The notes under the pieces: generated by a model
What the model was told of the DNA's origin: nothing
Seen by the model: only the letters and a program-made list of their open reading frames with translations
Databases searched by the model: none
Source of the DNA: Gammaproteobacteria bacterium
GTDB taxonomy: Bacteria; Pseudomonadota; Gammaproteobacteria; Steroidobacterales; PWYM01
Length of the DNA: 51,606 nt
Reading direction: 5' to 3'
Assembly: GCA_007693855.1 (NCBI GenBank)
Contig: RECU01000057.1
Span: forward strand, 1-51,606
Program-made: the position numbers and the translations under genes
In this document: positions 17,659 through 25,660 of the stretch, one piece after another
Numbering within the stretch: position 1 is the stretch's first letter
Layout: each line of letters starts with the position of its first letter

Positions 17659-17834
17659 TGCCGCTGCCAGGAATCCGCGGACGCAACACCACCCAGGCAC
17701 TGCCTCGCCGGTCTCCACCCTCGTGCCGCAGTATTCCAGACTGCGGGCATACGGCAAACTGCGTAGAAACCGATGCGGGCTTTCGGCGCCCTCGCGGCGC
17801 CATGCGTGCGCGCTGACCAGACCCTGCAGAGGCG

Positions 17835-17850
17835 TTGTGCAAGTGCACAA
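17835..17850. promoter_or_regulatory. 16-bp palindrome TTGTGCA-AG-TGCACAA
   Basis: Seven-base arms match perfectly around AG. The spacing does not fit PpsR (TGT and ACA are only 8 nt apart) nor the FNR half-sites, so another dimeric regulator would be the reader. Confidence 0.35.
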
Positions 17851-18228
17851 ACCACCGTGCAGCAGCGATCGCAAGCAGGGGCTCGACAGACTCGCCACAA
17901 CTCGACCAGCGTCGAGACAAGCCATTGAAGAATATGGCAGATAAGCCCGATGCCGCACGCCTCTTGCGCGCCGTCACGCGGGCCTGGGGATAACGCTGCG
18001 GTCTCGGATAATTATCTTGCATAGCAATATCGACCTGGCGTCTGACGTCGGGGGTCCTGCGCGTTTGGCGGCGGCTAACCGCCGCTGACATCACCACGTA
18101 GTGGCGCCTGCAGCGCCCCTCGCGAGCCCGGGCTGCGCAATTCCCCCCTTCGCCATGACACCCTCCGGCATGACGATCTGCGCAGCGCGAGACACAGGCT
18201 GGGCGTGAACAGGATCATCGCTCGCACC

Positions 18229-18270
18229 TGACAGTTTGTCAACCTTCATTTACGTCTATTCTGATTGACA
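18229..18270 (+). promoter_or_regulatory. Promoter region of lhaA-puhABCE with overlapping PpsR-like half-sites
   Basis: TTGTCA (18236-18241) and TATTCT (18258-18263) are 16 bp apart, a sigma70-like pair. TGT-N12-ACG (18237-18254) covers the -35 and CGT-N12-ACA (18253-18270) covers the -10. Each has one mismatch to the PpsR consensus and the two overlap by 2 bp instead of being 8 bp apart. A small inverted repeat, TGACA-GTT-TGTCA, lies at 18229-18241. Confidence 0.4.
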
Positions 18271-18337
18271 ATATGGCGCGTATTGGCGACACTCTGATCT
18301 GACTCCTTGTAGGTCCGGGTGCGGGCTGTTGGCGGGT

Positions 18338-19783
18338 ATGCAGCAATCAGTCAAATCGATGAATGAGGCGCTTGCCAGGGTCTGGACCCAGGTTGGGACG
18401 CGCTTCCTCCCGTTCGCGGATGTCGCCACGCGCGATCTGCCGCTCGGGCGCCTGATGCGACTTGCGCTGTTCCAGGTCTCGGTGGGTATGGCACTGGTCC
18501 TGCTCACCGGCACGCTCAACCGCGTGATGATCGTCGAGCTGAGTGTCCCGGCGTGGCTGGTCGCCCTGATGGTGGCCCTGCCAGTGCTGGTCGCGCCCTT
18601 CAGGGTGCTGATCGGCCACCGTTCGGATACGCACCGCTCGGCACTTGGCTGGCGGCGGGTACCTTATATATGGTTCGGCACCCTGCTGCAGTTCGGCGGT
18701 CTGGCGATCATGCCGTTCTCGCTGCTGATCCTCTCTGGCGACACCCACGGGCCCGCCTGGGTGGGCCACGCCAGTGCCGCCCTGGCCTTCCTGCTCGTCG
18801 GCGCGGGGCTGCACACGACGCAGACCGCCGGTCTTGCGCTCGCCGCAGACCTGGCGGAGCCGGATAAACGGCCGCGAGTCGTGGCCCTGCTGTATGTGAT
18901 GCTGCTGATCGGCATGGCGGGCAGCGCGGCGGTGTTCGGACTGCTGCTCATCGACTTCACCCAGCTCAAGCTGGTGCAGGTCATCCAGGGCGCGGCGGTG
19001 GTCACCATCGTGCTCAATGGCATCGCGCTGTGGAAGCAGGAGGCCCGACAACCGGCGATGACCGACCCGGCGTTACCGCGTCAGGCGTTCCGCGAGGCCT
19101 GGCAGGCCTATATCGCCAGGGATCGCGCAGTCCGCTTCCTGGTGGCGGTCGGCCTGGGCACTGCCGCCTTCAACATGCAGGACATTCTGCTGGAACCATA
19201 CGGCGGCGAAGTGCTCGGCCTGTCGGTGAGCGCCACCACGGTCCTCACTGCGATCTGGGCCCTGGGCACCTTGCTGGCCTTCGGCATCTCGGCCCGGCAA
19301 CTCGCGCGCGGCAGCGACCCTTACCGGCTCGCCGCCTTCGGGGTACTGGTCGGCGTCGTCGGGTTTTCGGCGGTGATCTTCGCCGCGCCGCTGGACTCGC
19401 CCAACATCTTTCGCGCAGGTGCATTCCTGATCGGGGTCGGCAGCGGCTTCTTCGCGGTGGGCACCCTGATCGCGGCCATGAGCCGAGAAAACGGCGGCCA
19501 GAGTGGCATCGCGCTCGGCGCCTGGGGCGCCGTGCAGGCCTCCGCACTCGGATTTTCGATTTTTCTCGGCGGCGCGCTCCGCGACATCGTCAATGCCGTC
19601 GTCACCCGTGGCGACTTCGGCGATGGCATCAGCGCGCCCGCCGCCGGTTACAGTTTCGTCTATCACCTGGAGATCGCGTTGCTGTTCGCAACGTTGATTG
19701 CCATCGGTCCGCTGGTCAGGTCGGTGAAGCGTTCACCGGTCCGATCCACGGACAGGTTCGGCCTTGCGGAGTTTCCTGGCTGA
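18338..19783 (+). CDS. lhaA: LH1 assembly protein LhaA (PucC/BCH2-family MFS)
   Basis: The 481-residue, twelve-helix protein shows the LhaA/PucC pattern: RFLPFADVAT at the N-terminus, LFQVSVGMALVLLTGTLNRVM in helix 1 and ALGWRRVPYIW between helices 2 and 3. It also carries DILLEPYGGEVLGLSV. LhaA helps insert the core antenna and bacteriochlorophyll into the membrane. ATG 18338 is chosen by match with its paralogue at 24091 and by GGCGGG upstream. It precedes puhA by 30 nt, the standard lhaA-puhA order. Confidence 0.9.
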   Translation: MQQSVKSMNEALARVWTQVGTRFLPFADVATRDLPLGRLMRLALFQVSVGMALVLLTGTLNRVMIVELSVPAWLVALMVALPVLVAPFRVLIGHRSDTHRSALGWRRVPYIWFGTLLQFGGLAIMPFSLLILSGDTHGPAWVGHASAALAFLLVGAGLHTTQTAGLALAADLAEPDKRPRVVALLYVMLLIGMAGSAAVFGLLLIDFTQLKLVQVIQGAAVVTIVLNGIALWKQEARQPAMTDPALPRQAFREAWQAYIARDRAVRFLVAVGLGTAAFNMQDILLEPYGGEVLGLSVSATTVLTAIWALGTLLAFGISARQLARGSDPYRLAAFGVLVGVVGFSAVIFAAPLDSPNIFRAGAFLIGVGSGFFAVGTLIAAMSRENGGQSGIALGAWGAVQASALGFSIFLGGALRDIVNAVVTRGDFGDGISAPAAGYSFVYHLEIALLFATLIAIGPLVRSVKRSPVRSTDRFGLAEFPG

Positions 19784-19813
19784 GCCGCCCATCACCCCCG
19801 GAGAGACCTTGCC

Positions 19814-20656
19814 ATGCCTACAGGTGCCATTACAGAATATGTCAACGTCGCCCAGGTCACGCTTTATGCGTTCTGGATTTTCTTTTTCGCGCTGGTCCTC
19901 TGGCTGCACCGCGAGAATAAACGTGAGGGCTACCCGCTGCAGTCCGATCCGAAACGGCGTATCGTCGTCCAGGGTTTCCCCGGAGTGCCGCCCGTCAAGA
20001 GCTACAAGCTGGCAGACGGCCGGCCGGAAGGCGCCGACGCACTGATCGGCGATGGCCGTGGCGACTCGCGAGAGATCAAGCTCGAGCCGACCGGCGGCTG
20101 GCCCGGCGCGCCCTTCGAGCCGACCGGCAACCCCTTGGTCGACGGTGTCGGCCCGGCCGCCTGGGCGGAACGCCAGGACGTGCCCGACGTGACCTTCGAC
20201 GGCCGCCTGCGCATCGTGCCGATGCGTGCGGATGAGGATTACCGCGTGGTCTCGCGCGACCCCGACCCCCGCGGGCTGCCGGTGATTGCGGCCGACGGCG
20301 AAGTCGCCGGCGCCGTACGCGACGTCTGGGTGGACCGCTCGGAACCGATGATCCGCTACCTCGAGGTCGAAGTCCCGACCGACGCCGGCCCCCGCAACGT
20401 GCTGGTCCCCAACATGCTGGTGAAGCTGCGCCGCATGCGCCGTGCTCCGGCAGGTTACGAGAACAAGCTGCACAAGCGACTGATCGACAGCCGGCCTTAT
20501 GAGGTGGTGGTCAAGTCGGTCTGTGCGCATCATTTCAAGGATGCGCCGGTGACCAAAAAACCCGATGAGGTCACGCGGCTCGAGGAAGACAAGGCCATGG
20601 CCTACTTTGGCGGGGGCCACCTGTTCGCACTCGACCGGGCCGAGCCGTTTGTATGA
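19814..20656 (+). CDS. puhA: Photosynthetic reaction centre H subunit
   Basis: The 280-residue protein has one N-terminal transmembrane helix (about 15-32, TLYAFWIFFFALVLWL) followed by the cytoplasmic PRC-barrel domain, including KTYKL-like VKSYKLADGRPEG and IRYLEVEV. The H subunit caps the L/M dimer and conducts protons to the secondary quinone. GGAGAG stands before ATG 19814. The stop overlaps the puhB start (ATGA). Confidence 0.97.
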   Translation: MPTGAITEYVNVAQVTLYAFWIFFFALVLWLHRENKREGYPLQSDPKRRIVVQGFPGVPPVKSYKLADGRPEGADALIGDGRGDSREIKLEPTGGWPGAPFEPTGNPLVDGVGPAAWAERQDVPDVTFDGRLRIVPMRADEDYRVVSRDPDPRGLPVIAADGEVAGAVRDVWVDRSEPMIRYLEVEVPTDAGPRNVLVPNMLVKLRRMRRAPAGYENKLHKRLIDSRPYEVVVKSVCAHHFKDAPVTKKPDEVTRLEEDKAMAYFGGGHLFALDRAEPFV

Positions 20657-21315
20657 GTGAACGTGAACACATGGTCGAACCGCTCCCCGGGCTGCCGGAA
20701 CGTCCGCCCGCCGGGGAGCGGATCCTGTGGCAGGGCGGGCCGCACTGGCGGACCGTGGCACGGCGCACGTTCCATGTGCGCAAGGTCGGCCTGTACCTGG
20801 GTATTTTCCTGGCGTGGCGCTTCATCTGGAGCATGACCCAGGGGCAGGGCCCAATCGAGGCGCTGCAGTCCACCATGCTGTTCATCGGCCTCTCGGCGGC
20901 AGCCCTCGGGCTGCTGCTGCTGCTGGCCTGGCTGACTGCCCGGGTCACGGTCTACACCATCACGACCGAGCGCGTCGTGATGCGCTTCGGCGTCTCCTTC
21001 CAGATGGCCGTCAACCTGCCGTTCCCGCTCATCCGCTCGGCGTCGCTGAAGACCTATGCGGACGGCACGGGCGACATCCCGCTGGAACTCGATCCCGAAC
21101 ATCGGGTCTCGTATATCGTGATGTGGCCACATGTGCGGCCCTGGAGCATGACCCGCGCTCAGCCCATGCTCAGAGGCATTGATGACGCCGCAAACGTCGC
21201 CAAGCTGCTCGGCCGCGCACTGAAGCGCGAGCCGGTCAGCCCCATGCCGGGACAGTCTCAGACGGCCGGGGCGGCAAGCGGTGTGTTCTCTGCCGACAGG
21301 CCGGCCGCAGGCTGA
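20653..21315 (+). CDS. puhB: Photosynthetic complex assembly protein PuhB
   Basis: The 220-residue protein begins with a PuhB-type GERILWQGGPHWRTVARR segment, then two transmembrane helices (about 47-62 and 72-94) and a PH-like domain (TVYTITTERVVMRFGVSF). PuhB aids reaction-centre assembly. The start overlaps the puhA stop by 4 nt. The last 25 residues are low-complexity. Confidence 0.93.
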   Translation: MSEREHMVEPLPGLPERPPAGERILWQGGPHWRTVARRTFHVRKVGLYLGIFLAWRFIWSMTQGQGPIEALQSTMLFIGLSAAALGLLLLLAWLTARVTVYTITTERVVMRFGVSFQMAVNLPFPLIRSASLKTYADGTGDIPLELDPEHRVSYIVMWPHVRPWSMTRAQPMLRGIDDAANVAKLLGRALKREPVSPMPGQSQTAGAASGVFSADRPAAG

Positions 21316-21381
21316 CAGGCCGGCAGGCAGTTCTGGCGTATGCCGCGCGGGGGTGCGGCGACGCCATCCCAGGAGGTGTGC

Positions 21382-21846
21382 ATGAGCGAGCAAGCGGGCA
21401 GGCCGCCCACATCCCGTGGTCCATGGTACGGCGTGGCCGCGATGCTGGCCCTGGTGGTCGCGGTCGCGATCTTCCGCAGTTCCGGCGGGGTCATCAGCGA
21501 CAGTCGGGACCCTGAAGCCTATGTGCTGCAGACCGAGCAGCTGCGCTTCGAAGATCGCTATGACGGCGCGGTGGTGGTCTATGCGCTCGACGGCCGGGAG
21601 GTCAGCGTACTCGACCCGGGCACGCATGGTTTCGTTCGCGGTGTCATGCGGGGTATGGCCCGCGAGCGGCGTGCCCGCAATGTCGGTGCGGAGCCACCCT
21701 ATCGGCTGCAATACTGGTCGGACGGGCGCCTGACCCTTGACGATCCGGAAACCGGTCGCTGGATCGAGCTCGCGGCATTCGGCCCGGACAACACCGTGGC
21801 CTTCGCACGACTGCTCGCCAGCGCGGCGCAGTCGGAGCAACGCTAG
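21382..21846 (+). CDS. puhC: Photosynthetic complex assembly protein PuhC
   Basis: The 154-residue protein has a short cytoplasmic N-terminus, one transmembrane helix (about 18-33) and a periplasmic domain with ALDGREVSVLDPGTHGFVRGVMRGMARER, which is the PuhC signature. PuhC supports assembly of the core complex. AGGAGG stands 5 nt before ATG 21382, so the in-frame ATG at 21340 is rejected. It lies 66 nt after puhB and 36 nt before puhE; the acsF gene often found here is missing. Confidence 0.9.
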   Translation: MSEQAGRPPTSRGPWYGVAAMLALVVAVAIFRSSGGVISDSRDPEAYVLQTEQLRFEDRYDGAVVVYALDGREVSVLDPGTHGFVRGVMRGMARERRARNVGAEPPYRLQYWSDGRLTLDDPETGRWIELAAFGPDNTVAFARLLASAAQSEQR

Positions 21847-21882
21847 ACGGCTCGCTGCCGTCAGCTGTCCTGATTCACTGAC

Positions 21883-22704
21883 ATGAGCACGATTCTCGCG
21901 CCCGTGCTGTTCGCGCTATTGCTCTGGTGGTTCAGCACCGGCCTCATTCTCTATCTGGACGGGCTGCCGGAGCGCACCTATCGCTGGAGCCTGTTCGGCG
22001 CCACGCTGGTCGCCCTGCCCTCGCTGTGGGGCATCGTGGCCTTCAGCCAGCAGGACACGCTGGTCGCGACCTACGGGGCCTTCACCTGTGCCCTGCTCTT
22101 CTGGGGTTGGGTCGAGATGAGTTTCCTGCTCGGCTTCATCACCGGCTCACGGCGTGCGGCGCTGCCACCGGGCGCGCGCGGCTGGCGGCGGTTCGGCTAT
22201 GCCTGGCAGGCGCTCTCGCACCATGAGCTGACGCTGTTCGCGGCGCTGCTTACCGTGGTGGCGCTGACCTGGGGTGCGAGCAATCCGGTGGCCTTGTGGA
22301 CGTTCAGCGCGCTGTGGCTGATGCGTCTCAGCACCAAACTGAATATTTTCCTGGGGGTACGAAACCTCAGCGAGAACTGGCTGCCACTGCGCTTGCGTTA
22401 TCTCGAGAGCTATTTCAACCGCAAGCCAATGAACTGGCTGTTTCCCTTTTCCATCACCGCCGCCACTGCCGCGACCTTCCTGGTCTTTCGTGCGGCGCTT
22501 GCGCCGGAGATCCCCGCGCATGAGGCGGCAGGGCTGTTTCTCGTGGGGACGCTGCTGGCGCTGGGCATTATCGAACACTGGTTCCTCGTGCTGCCTGTGA
22601 CCATCGACGCCCTGTTTCGCTGGGGCTTTCGCTCACGCGACCAAGCTCCGAGACCTGGCGAGGGCCAGGCGACGGAGCCGCAGCAGGTCAAGGTCCGAAG
22701 CTGA
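21883..22704 (+). CDS. puhE: Photosynthetic complex assembly protein PuhE (DUF3623)
   Basis: The 273-residue membrane protein has about seven helices and the PuhE features LWWFSTGLILYLDGLPERTY at the N-terminus, FWGWVEMSFLLGFITG in helix 3 and KLNIFLGVRNLSENWLP after helix 5. It moderates bacteriochlorophyll supply and core-complex assembly in Rhodobacter. It is the last gene of the lhaA-puh operon and is followed directly by a large hairpin. Confidence 0.92.
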   Translation: MSTILAPVLFALLLWWFSTGLILYLDGLPERTYRWSLFGATLVALPSLWGIVAFSQQDTLVATYGAFTCALLFWGWVEMSFLLGFITGSRRAALPPGARGWRRFGYAWQALSHHELTLFAALLTVVALTWGASNPVALWTFSALWLMRLSTKLNIFLGVRNLSENWLPLRLRYLESYFNRKPMNWLFPFSITAATAATFLVFRAALAPEIPAHEAAGLFLVGTLLALGIIEHWFLVLPVTIDALFRWGFRSRDQAPRPGEGQATEPQQVKVRS

Positions 22705-22755
22705 GGTCCAACCCTCGGGACGCCGCCGCTGCTGGCGGCATCCCGAGGACCTCAG
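22702..22755 (+). terminator. Large interrupted hairpin after puhE
   Basis: Arms CCTCGGGA-C-GCCGCC and GGCGGC-A-TCCCGAGG pair around a 6-nt loop, with further outer pairing of GAGGT and ACCTC. It starts at the puhE stop and ends just before the convergent gene's stop, so it can serve both strands. There is no clear T-run. Confidence 0.7.
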
Positions 22756-22756
22756 A

Positions 22757-23452
22757 TCAGTCGCTCGCGGTTTTCGTCGGAATATGCAGTGACGAGGACA
22801 GCGGCGCCGCCTTGCCACTCAGCAGGGGTAACCCGAGCTTCGAGGACAGCGGCGCGGGCCCGCGGGAGAGCAGCGGCCACTTCAATTTGCCCGACAAGGG
22901 TGCCGCGCCCGTGGACAGCAGCTTGAGCCCGACCTTGCCCGAGAATGTCCAGCCCGAGTCCGCAAGCTCAGGGATGTTGAGCCGCTCGCAGGTGCGCTTG
23001 CCGCTCCTCGAGAGCACCGGAAGCCCCGCCATCCAGTTCGAGAAGGGTGTGGGATCGCGCAGGATGGTACCGAAGTGTAGGCTTGAACTCATCGGCGCAG
23101 ACTCGTCCCAAGCCATCGGACGATCAGGCGAGGGCTCAAAACCACTCGGCACAGGGTCGCACTCATCCAGCAGGTCTTCGGCGATCAGCCCCATGCCGAT
23201 AGGCGCGCGCACAATCACCAGCCAGTGGCCATCGAGGACCCGCGCGGCGTAGAGGCGCGCCTGGGCGCGGACGACGTAGGCGTCGGCGATCGCCGCCGTC
23301 ACCGTTTCCGTTGCCGCCGCCCCATCGGCAGGCTCTGCTGGAGGCGCGATGAGATCATATTGCCGGACGCCGAAGCCTCGCGCCTGGAGTTTACCGACCG
23401 CCGCTTCGGCGTTGTCGGCGCTGGCATACAGCCTAACGATTGGATGGATCAC
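22757..23452 (-). CDS. GSP17M-like domain protein with C-terminal 16-residue repeats, undescribed
   Basis: The 231-residue protein has an N-terminal domain (about 1-100) resembling GSP17M/DUF1269 stress proteins: IHPIVRLYASADNAEAAVGK, LQARGFGVRQYDLIAP, then VIVRAPIGMGLIAEDLLDE. Residues about 117-231 are built of degenerate 16-residue units with consensus APLSSKLGLPLLSxGx. The clearest units start at 183, 199 and 215, and weaker ones cover 118-182. No signal peptide or membrane helix is seen. GGGAGG lies 7 nt before GTG 23452 but directly against ATG 23458, so the GTG is preferred; ATG 23539 is a longer option. It ends the puc-def gene train of the photosynthesis cluster. I know no described function. 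Confidence 0.65.
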   Translation of the reverse strand: MIHPIVRLYASADNAEAAVGKLQARGFGVRQYDLIAPPAEPADGAAATETVTAAIADAYVVRAQARLYAARVLDGHWLVIVRAPIGMGLIAEDLLDECDPVPSGFEPSPDRPMAWDESAPMSSSLHFGTILRDPTPFSNWMAGLPVLSRSGKRTCERLNIPELADSGWTFSGKVGLKLLSTGAAPLSGKLKWPLLSRGPAPLSSKLGLPLLSGKAAPLSSSLHIPTKTASD

Positions 23453-23582
23453 TGGCATACCTCCCTGCCAAGCAAGATGACTGATGAAATCGGTGGCCTC
23501 GGCGACCGCTGCCGCGGGAAGCGAATACCGCATGAGCATACCGAGGCCCTGAGGGCTTGTGAAGCGATGTTCATGGCGGGGG

Positions 23583-24086
23583 TCATGCCGCGCGCCTCGT
23601 CTGCAGGGCCAGGGCGGCGCGGAAGCGCAGTCGCCCCAGCCATGACAACCGGTCGACGAACAGCCGGCCGTCCAGGTGATCGAGTTCGTGCAGAAGACAG
23701 ACGGCGGCAAGACCCTTGAGCCGCCGTTCGAAGGACTCGCCCTGCAGCGTCTGGGCGCGCACCTTGATCTCGGTGGCACGCCGGACCAGCCCGCTTCGGC
23801 CGGGCACGGACATGCACCGCTCCTCGATCCAGCCCATGCTTGCGCTGGCGAGCACTTCGGGGTTCACGAACACCTCTGGCCGGGTCTTCTTCTCGGAGAC
23901 ATCCATGACCAGGAGCCGGCGGCGCACGTCGACCTGGGGCGCGGACAGCCCAATGGCGGGCTCGGCATACATGGTCTCCAACAGGTCATCGGCAAGTTGT
24001 GCGAGGTCGGCGTCGAAGTCCTCTACCGGCTGCGAAATCAGTCGCAGCCGAGGATCAGGGAAGAGCAACACGTCACGGCGCGCCAT
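23583..24086 (-). CDS. def: Peptide deformylase
   Basis: The 167-residue metalloenzyme removes the formyl group from N-terminal methionine. All three motifs are present: motif 1 GLSAPQ (46-51), motif 2 ERCMS (89-93; usual form EGCLS, the metal ligand Cys91 kept), and motif 3 HELDH (133-137). The Gly-to-Arg change in motif 2 is unusual. GGAGG is 8 nt before ATG 24086. It lies 4 nt after pucC and 66 nt from the end of the LH2 operon's previous gene, so it is probably expressed with the light-harvesting genes. A second, housekeeping def is expected elsewhere. Confidence 0.88.
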   Translation of the reverse strand: MARRDVLLFPDPRLRLISQPVEDFDADLAQLADDLLETMYAEPAIGLSAPQVDVRRRLLVMDVSEKKTRPEVFVNPEVLASASMGWIEERCMSVPGRSGLVRRATEIKVRAQTLQGESFERRLKGLAAVCLLHELDHLDGRLFVDRLSWLGRLRFRAALALQTRRAA

Positions 24087-24090
24087 CTGC

Positions 24091-25569
24091 CTATCCTCCC
24101 CCGGCCCCATGGCCAGTCGGCTGCCGAGCCAGCCCGACGTCGGAGGCCTCCGACGAATCCTGCATCGCGTAACCCCGCAGGCGGCCGACCAGCGGGATGA
24201 TCACGATCACCGTCGCGACAAGAAGAGCGATCTCGACGCCATAGACCACGATATAGCCGGCGGCGGCGCCGCCCAGCCGCAAGCCCCAGTCGGCGCCAAT
24301 GCCGACGGCAGTGATCACATCCCGCGCGATGCCGCTGAAGGCAATCCCAAGCCCCAGTGCCGTCGCCTGCACGGACCCCCACGCCCCGAGTGCAAGGCCA
24401 GATTGCTCACGGGGCGCGAGACGCATGGTGGAGGTCAACGTGCCATGACTGAACAGCGCGGCCCCGAAGCCGATGGCGAAGTTCGCCATGGTGAACAATA
24501 CCGTAGACTCAATCGGCGCCGAGAAAATCACCGCGAGGAACGAGGGGATACCGACAATTGCGCCGACGCTCGCCACCCGCAGTGGATCTACCCCATGGGC
24601 CATGAACCGCGAGGCGAGCGCAAAGCCGATCAAGGTACCCAGGGCGAGGATGGCTGTCAGCCGCGTGGTCTCAGCTACCGTCATGCCCAGGATTTGACCC
24701 CCGTAAGGCTCCAGCAGGATATCGGCCATGCTGAAGGCCAGCGTCCCGATGCCGACGGCGACCAGACTGCGGATGGCGCCTGCGCCGCGACTCATGCGCG
24801 CCCAGGCTTCGCCGAAGGTCAATTGCGGCACCGGCTGGGTCTGCAGGCGACGAGGACGCCGGGTCTCCTGCTTCCACAGCGCGACGACATTCAGCAAGAC
24901 AGCCGCGACCGCGGCACCCTGCACCACCTGGATCAGCCGAGGGGCCGAGAAATCAGCCAACAGGGCCCCAAAAATCAGCGCACTGGCGATCATGCCGAGC
25001 AACAGCATGACATACATCAGCCCCACGACTCTGGGTTGGCTCTCTACCGGCGCGAGGTCGGTCGCCAGCGCGAGTCCCACCGTTTGGACTGTGTGCATTC
25101 CGGCACCTATCAGCAGAAACGATACACCCGCGGCAGCCTGGCCAACCCACGGCGGGTACTCTGCCGCCTGGCCGCCGCCGGCAAGCACCAACAACGCGAA
25201 CGGCATGATCGCCAGGCCACCGAACTGCATCAGTGTTCCGTTCCACATGAAGGGAACGCGACGCCAACCGAGCTCCGAACGATGCTGGTCCGACCGAAAG
25301 CCGATAAAGGCCCGGAAGGGTGCAAAAAGAATGGGAAGCGCGATCATCACGCTGACGAGCGAGGCGGGCACTGACAGCTCGACGATCATTACGCGGTTCA
25401 ACGTGCCCGCGAGCAGCACCAGGCACATGCCGACGGACACTTGGAACAGCGAGAGCCGCAGCAGGCGGCTCAACGGCAGTTCGTCCGTCGCGACGTCGGC
25501 GAACGGCAGGAATCGTGGGCCCAGGTTGACCCACAGCGAAACCGCCTTTCTGGATAAACTTTGCTTCAT
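24091..25569 (-). CDS. pucC: LH2 assembly protein PucC (PucC/LhaA-family MFS)
   Basis: The 492-residue, twelve-helix protein is a close paralogue of LhaA at 18338, sharing RFLPFADVAT, SLFQVSVGMCLVLLAGTLN, LGWRRVPFMWNGTLMQFGGL and DILLEPYGGQILGMTV. Because it follows the LH2-like beta and alpha genes, PucC is the natural assignment. It supports LH2 assembly. ATG 25569 is chosen by alignment with LhaA. A rho-independent terminator sits between the LH2 alpha gene and this start, which would lower its expression relative to the antenna genes. Confidence 0.9.
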   Translation of the reverse strand: MKQSLSRKAVSLWVNLGPRFLPFADVATDELPLSRLLRLSLFQVSVGMCLVLLAGTLNRVMIVELSVPASLVSVMIALPILFAPFRAFIGFRSDQHRSELGWRRVPFMWNGTLMQFGGLAIMPFALLVLAGGGQAAEYPPWVGQAAAGVSFLLIGAGMHTVQTVGLALATDLAPVESQPRVVGLMYVMLLLGMIASALIFGALLADFSAPRLIQVVQGAAVAAVLLNVVALWKQETRRPRRLQTQPVPQLTFGEAWARMSRGAGAIRSLVAVGIGTLAFSMADILLEPYGGQILGMTVAETTRLTAILALGTLIGFALASRFMAHGVDPLRVASVGAIVGIPSFLAVIFSAPIESTVLFTMANFAIGFGAALFSHGTLTSTMRLAPREQSGLALGAWGSVQATALGLGIAFSGIARDVITAVGIGADWGLRLGGAAAGYIVVYGVEIALLVATVIVIIPLVGRLRGYAMQDSSEASDVGLARQPTGHGAGGG

Positions 25570-25589
25570 GATATCCGGACGCAACAGCT

Positions 25590-25622
25590 AAAAAGGGAGC
25601 GGGACCTGGCGATCCCGCTCCC
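25590..25622 (-). terminator. Rho-independent terminator/attenuator between LH2 alpha and pucC
   Basis: On the minus strand a perfect 10-bp stem, GGGAGCGGGA / TCCCGCTCCC, with an 8-nt loop is followed at once by TTTTT. It lies 38 nt after the alpha gene stop and 20 nt before the pucC start. Confidence 0.88.
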
Positions 25623-25660
25623 CGTTCAGCACTCTCTATGTCCAGTCCAGGTGGACGGGT

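Larger units (their letters stand above)
17616..18337. other. 722-bp regulatory region between divergent ppaA and lhaA
   Basis: No credible gene is seen; the open frames here lack binding sites. It contains two perfect palindromes (17642-17658 and 17835-17850), an AT-rich island with GATAATTATC at 18007-18016, a 7-bp hairpin at 18068-18085 (CTAA loop) and, at the right end, the lhaA-puh promoter. A non-coding RNA cannot be excluded. Confidence 0.7.

Noticed and set aside
17435-18097. Minus-strand frame spanning the ppaA upstream region
   Set aside because: It overlaps the ppaA start in another frame and has no ribosome-binding site or protein-like composition.
23716-25374. 552-codon plus-strand open frame
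   Set aside because: It is antisense to pucC and the deformylase, both of which have clear family motifs.
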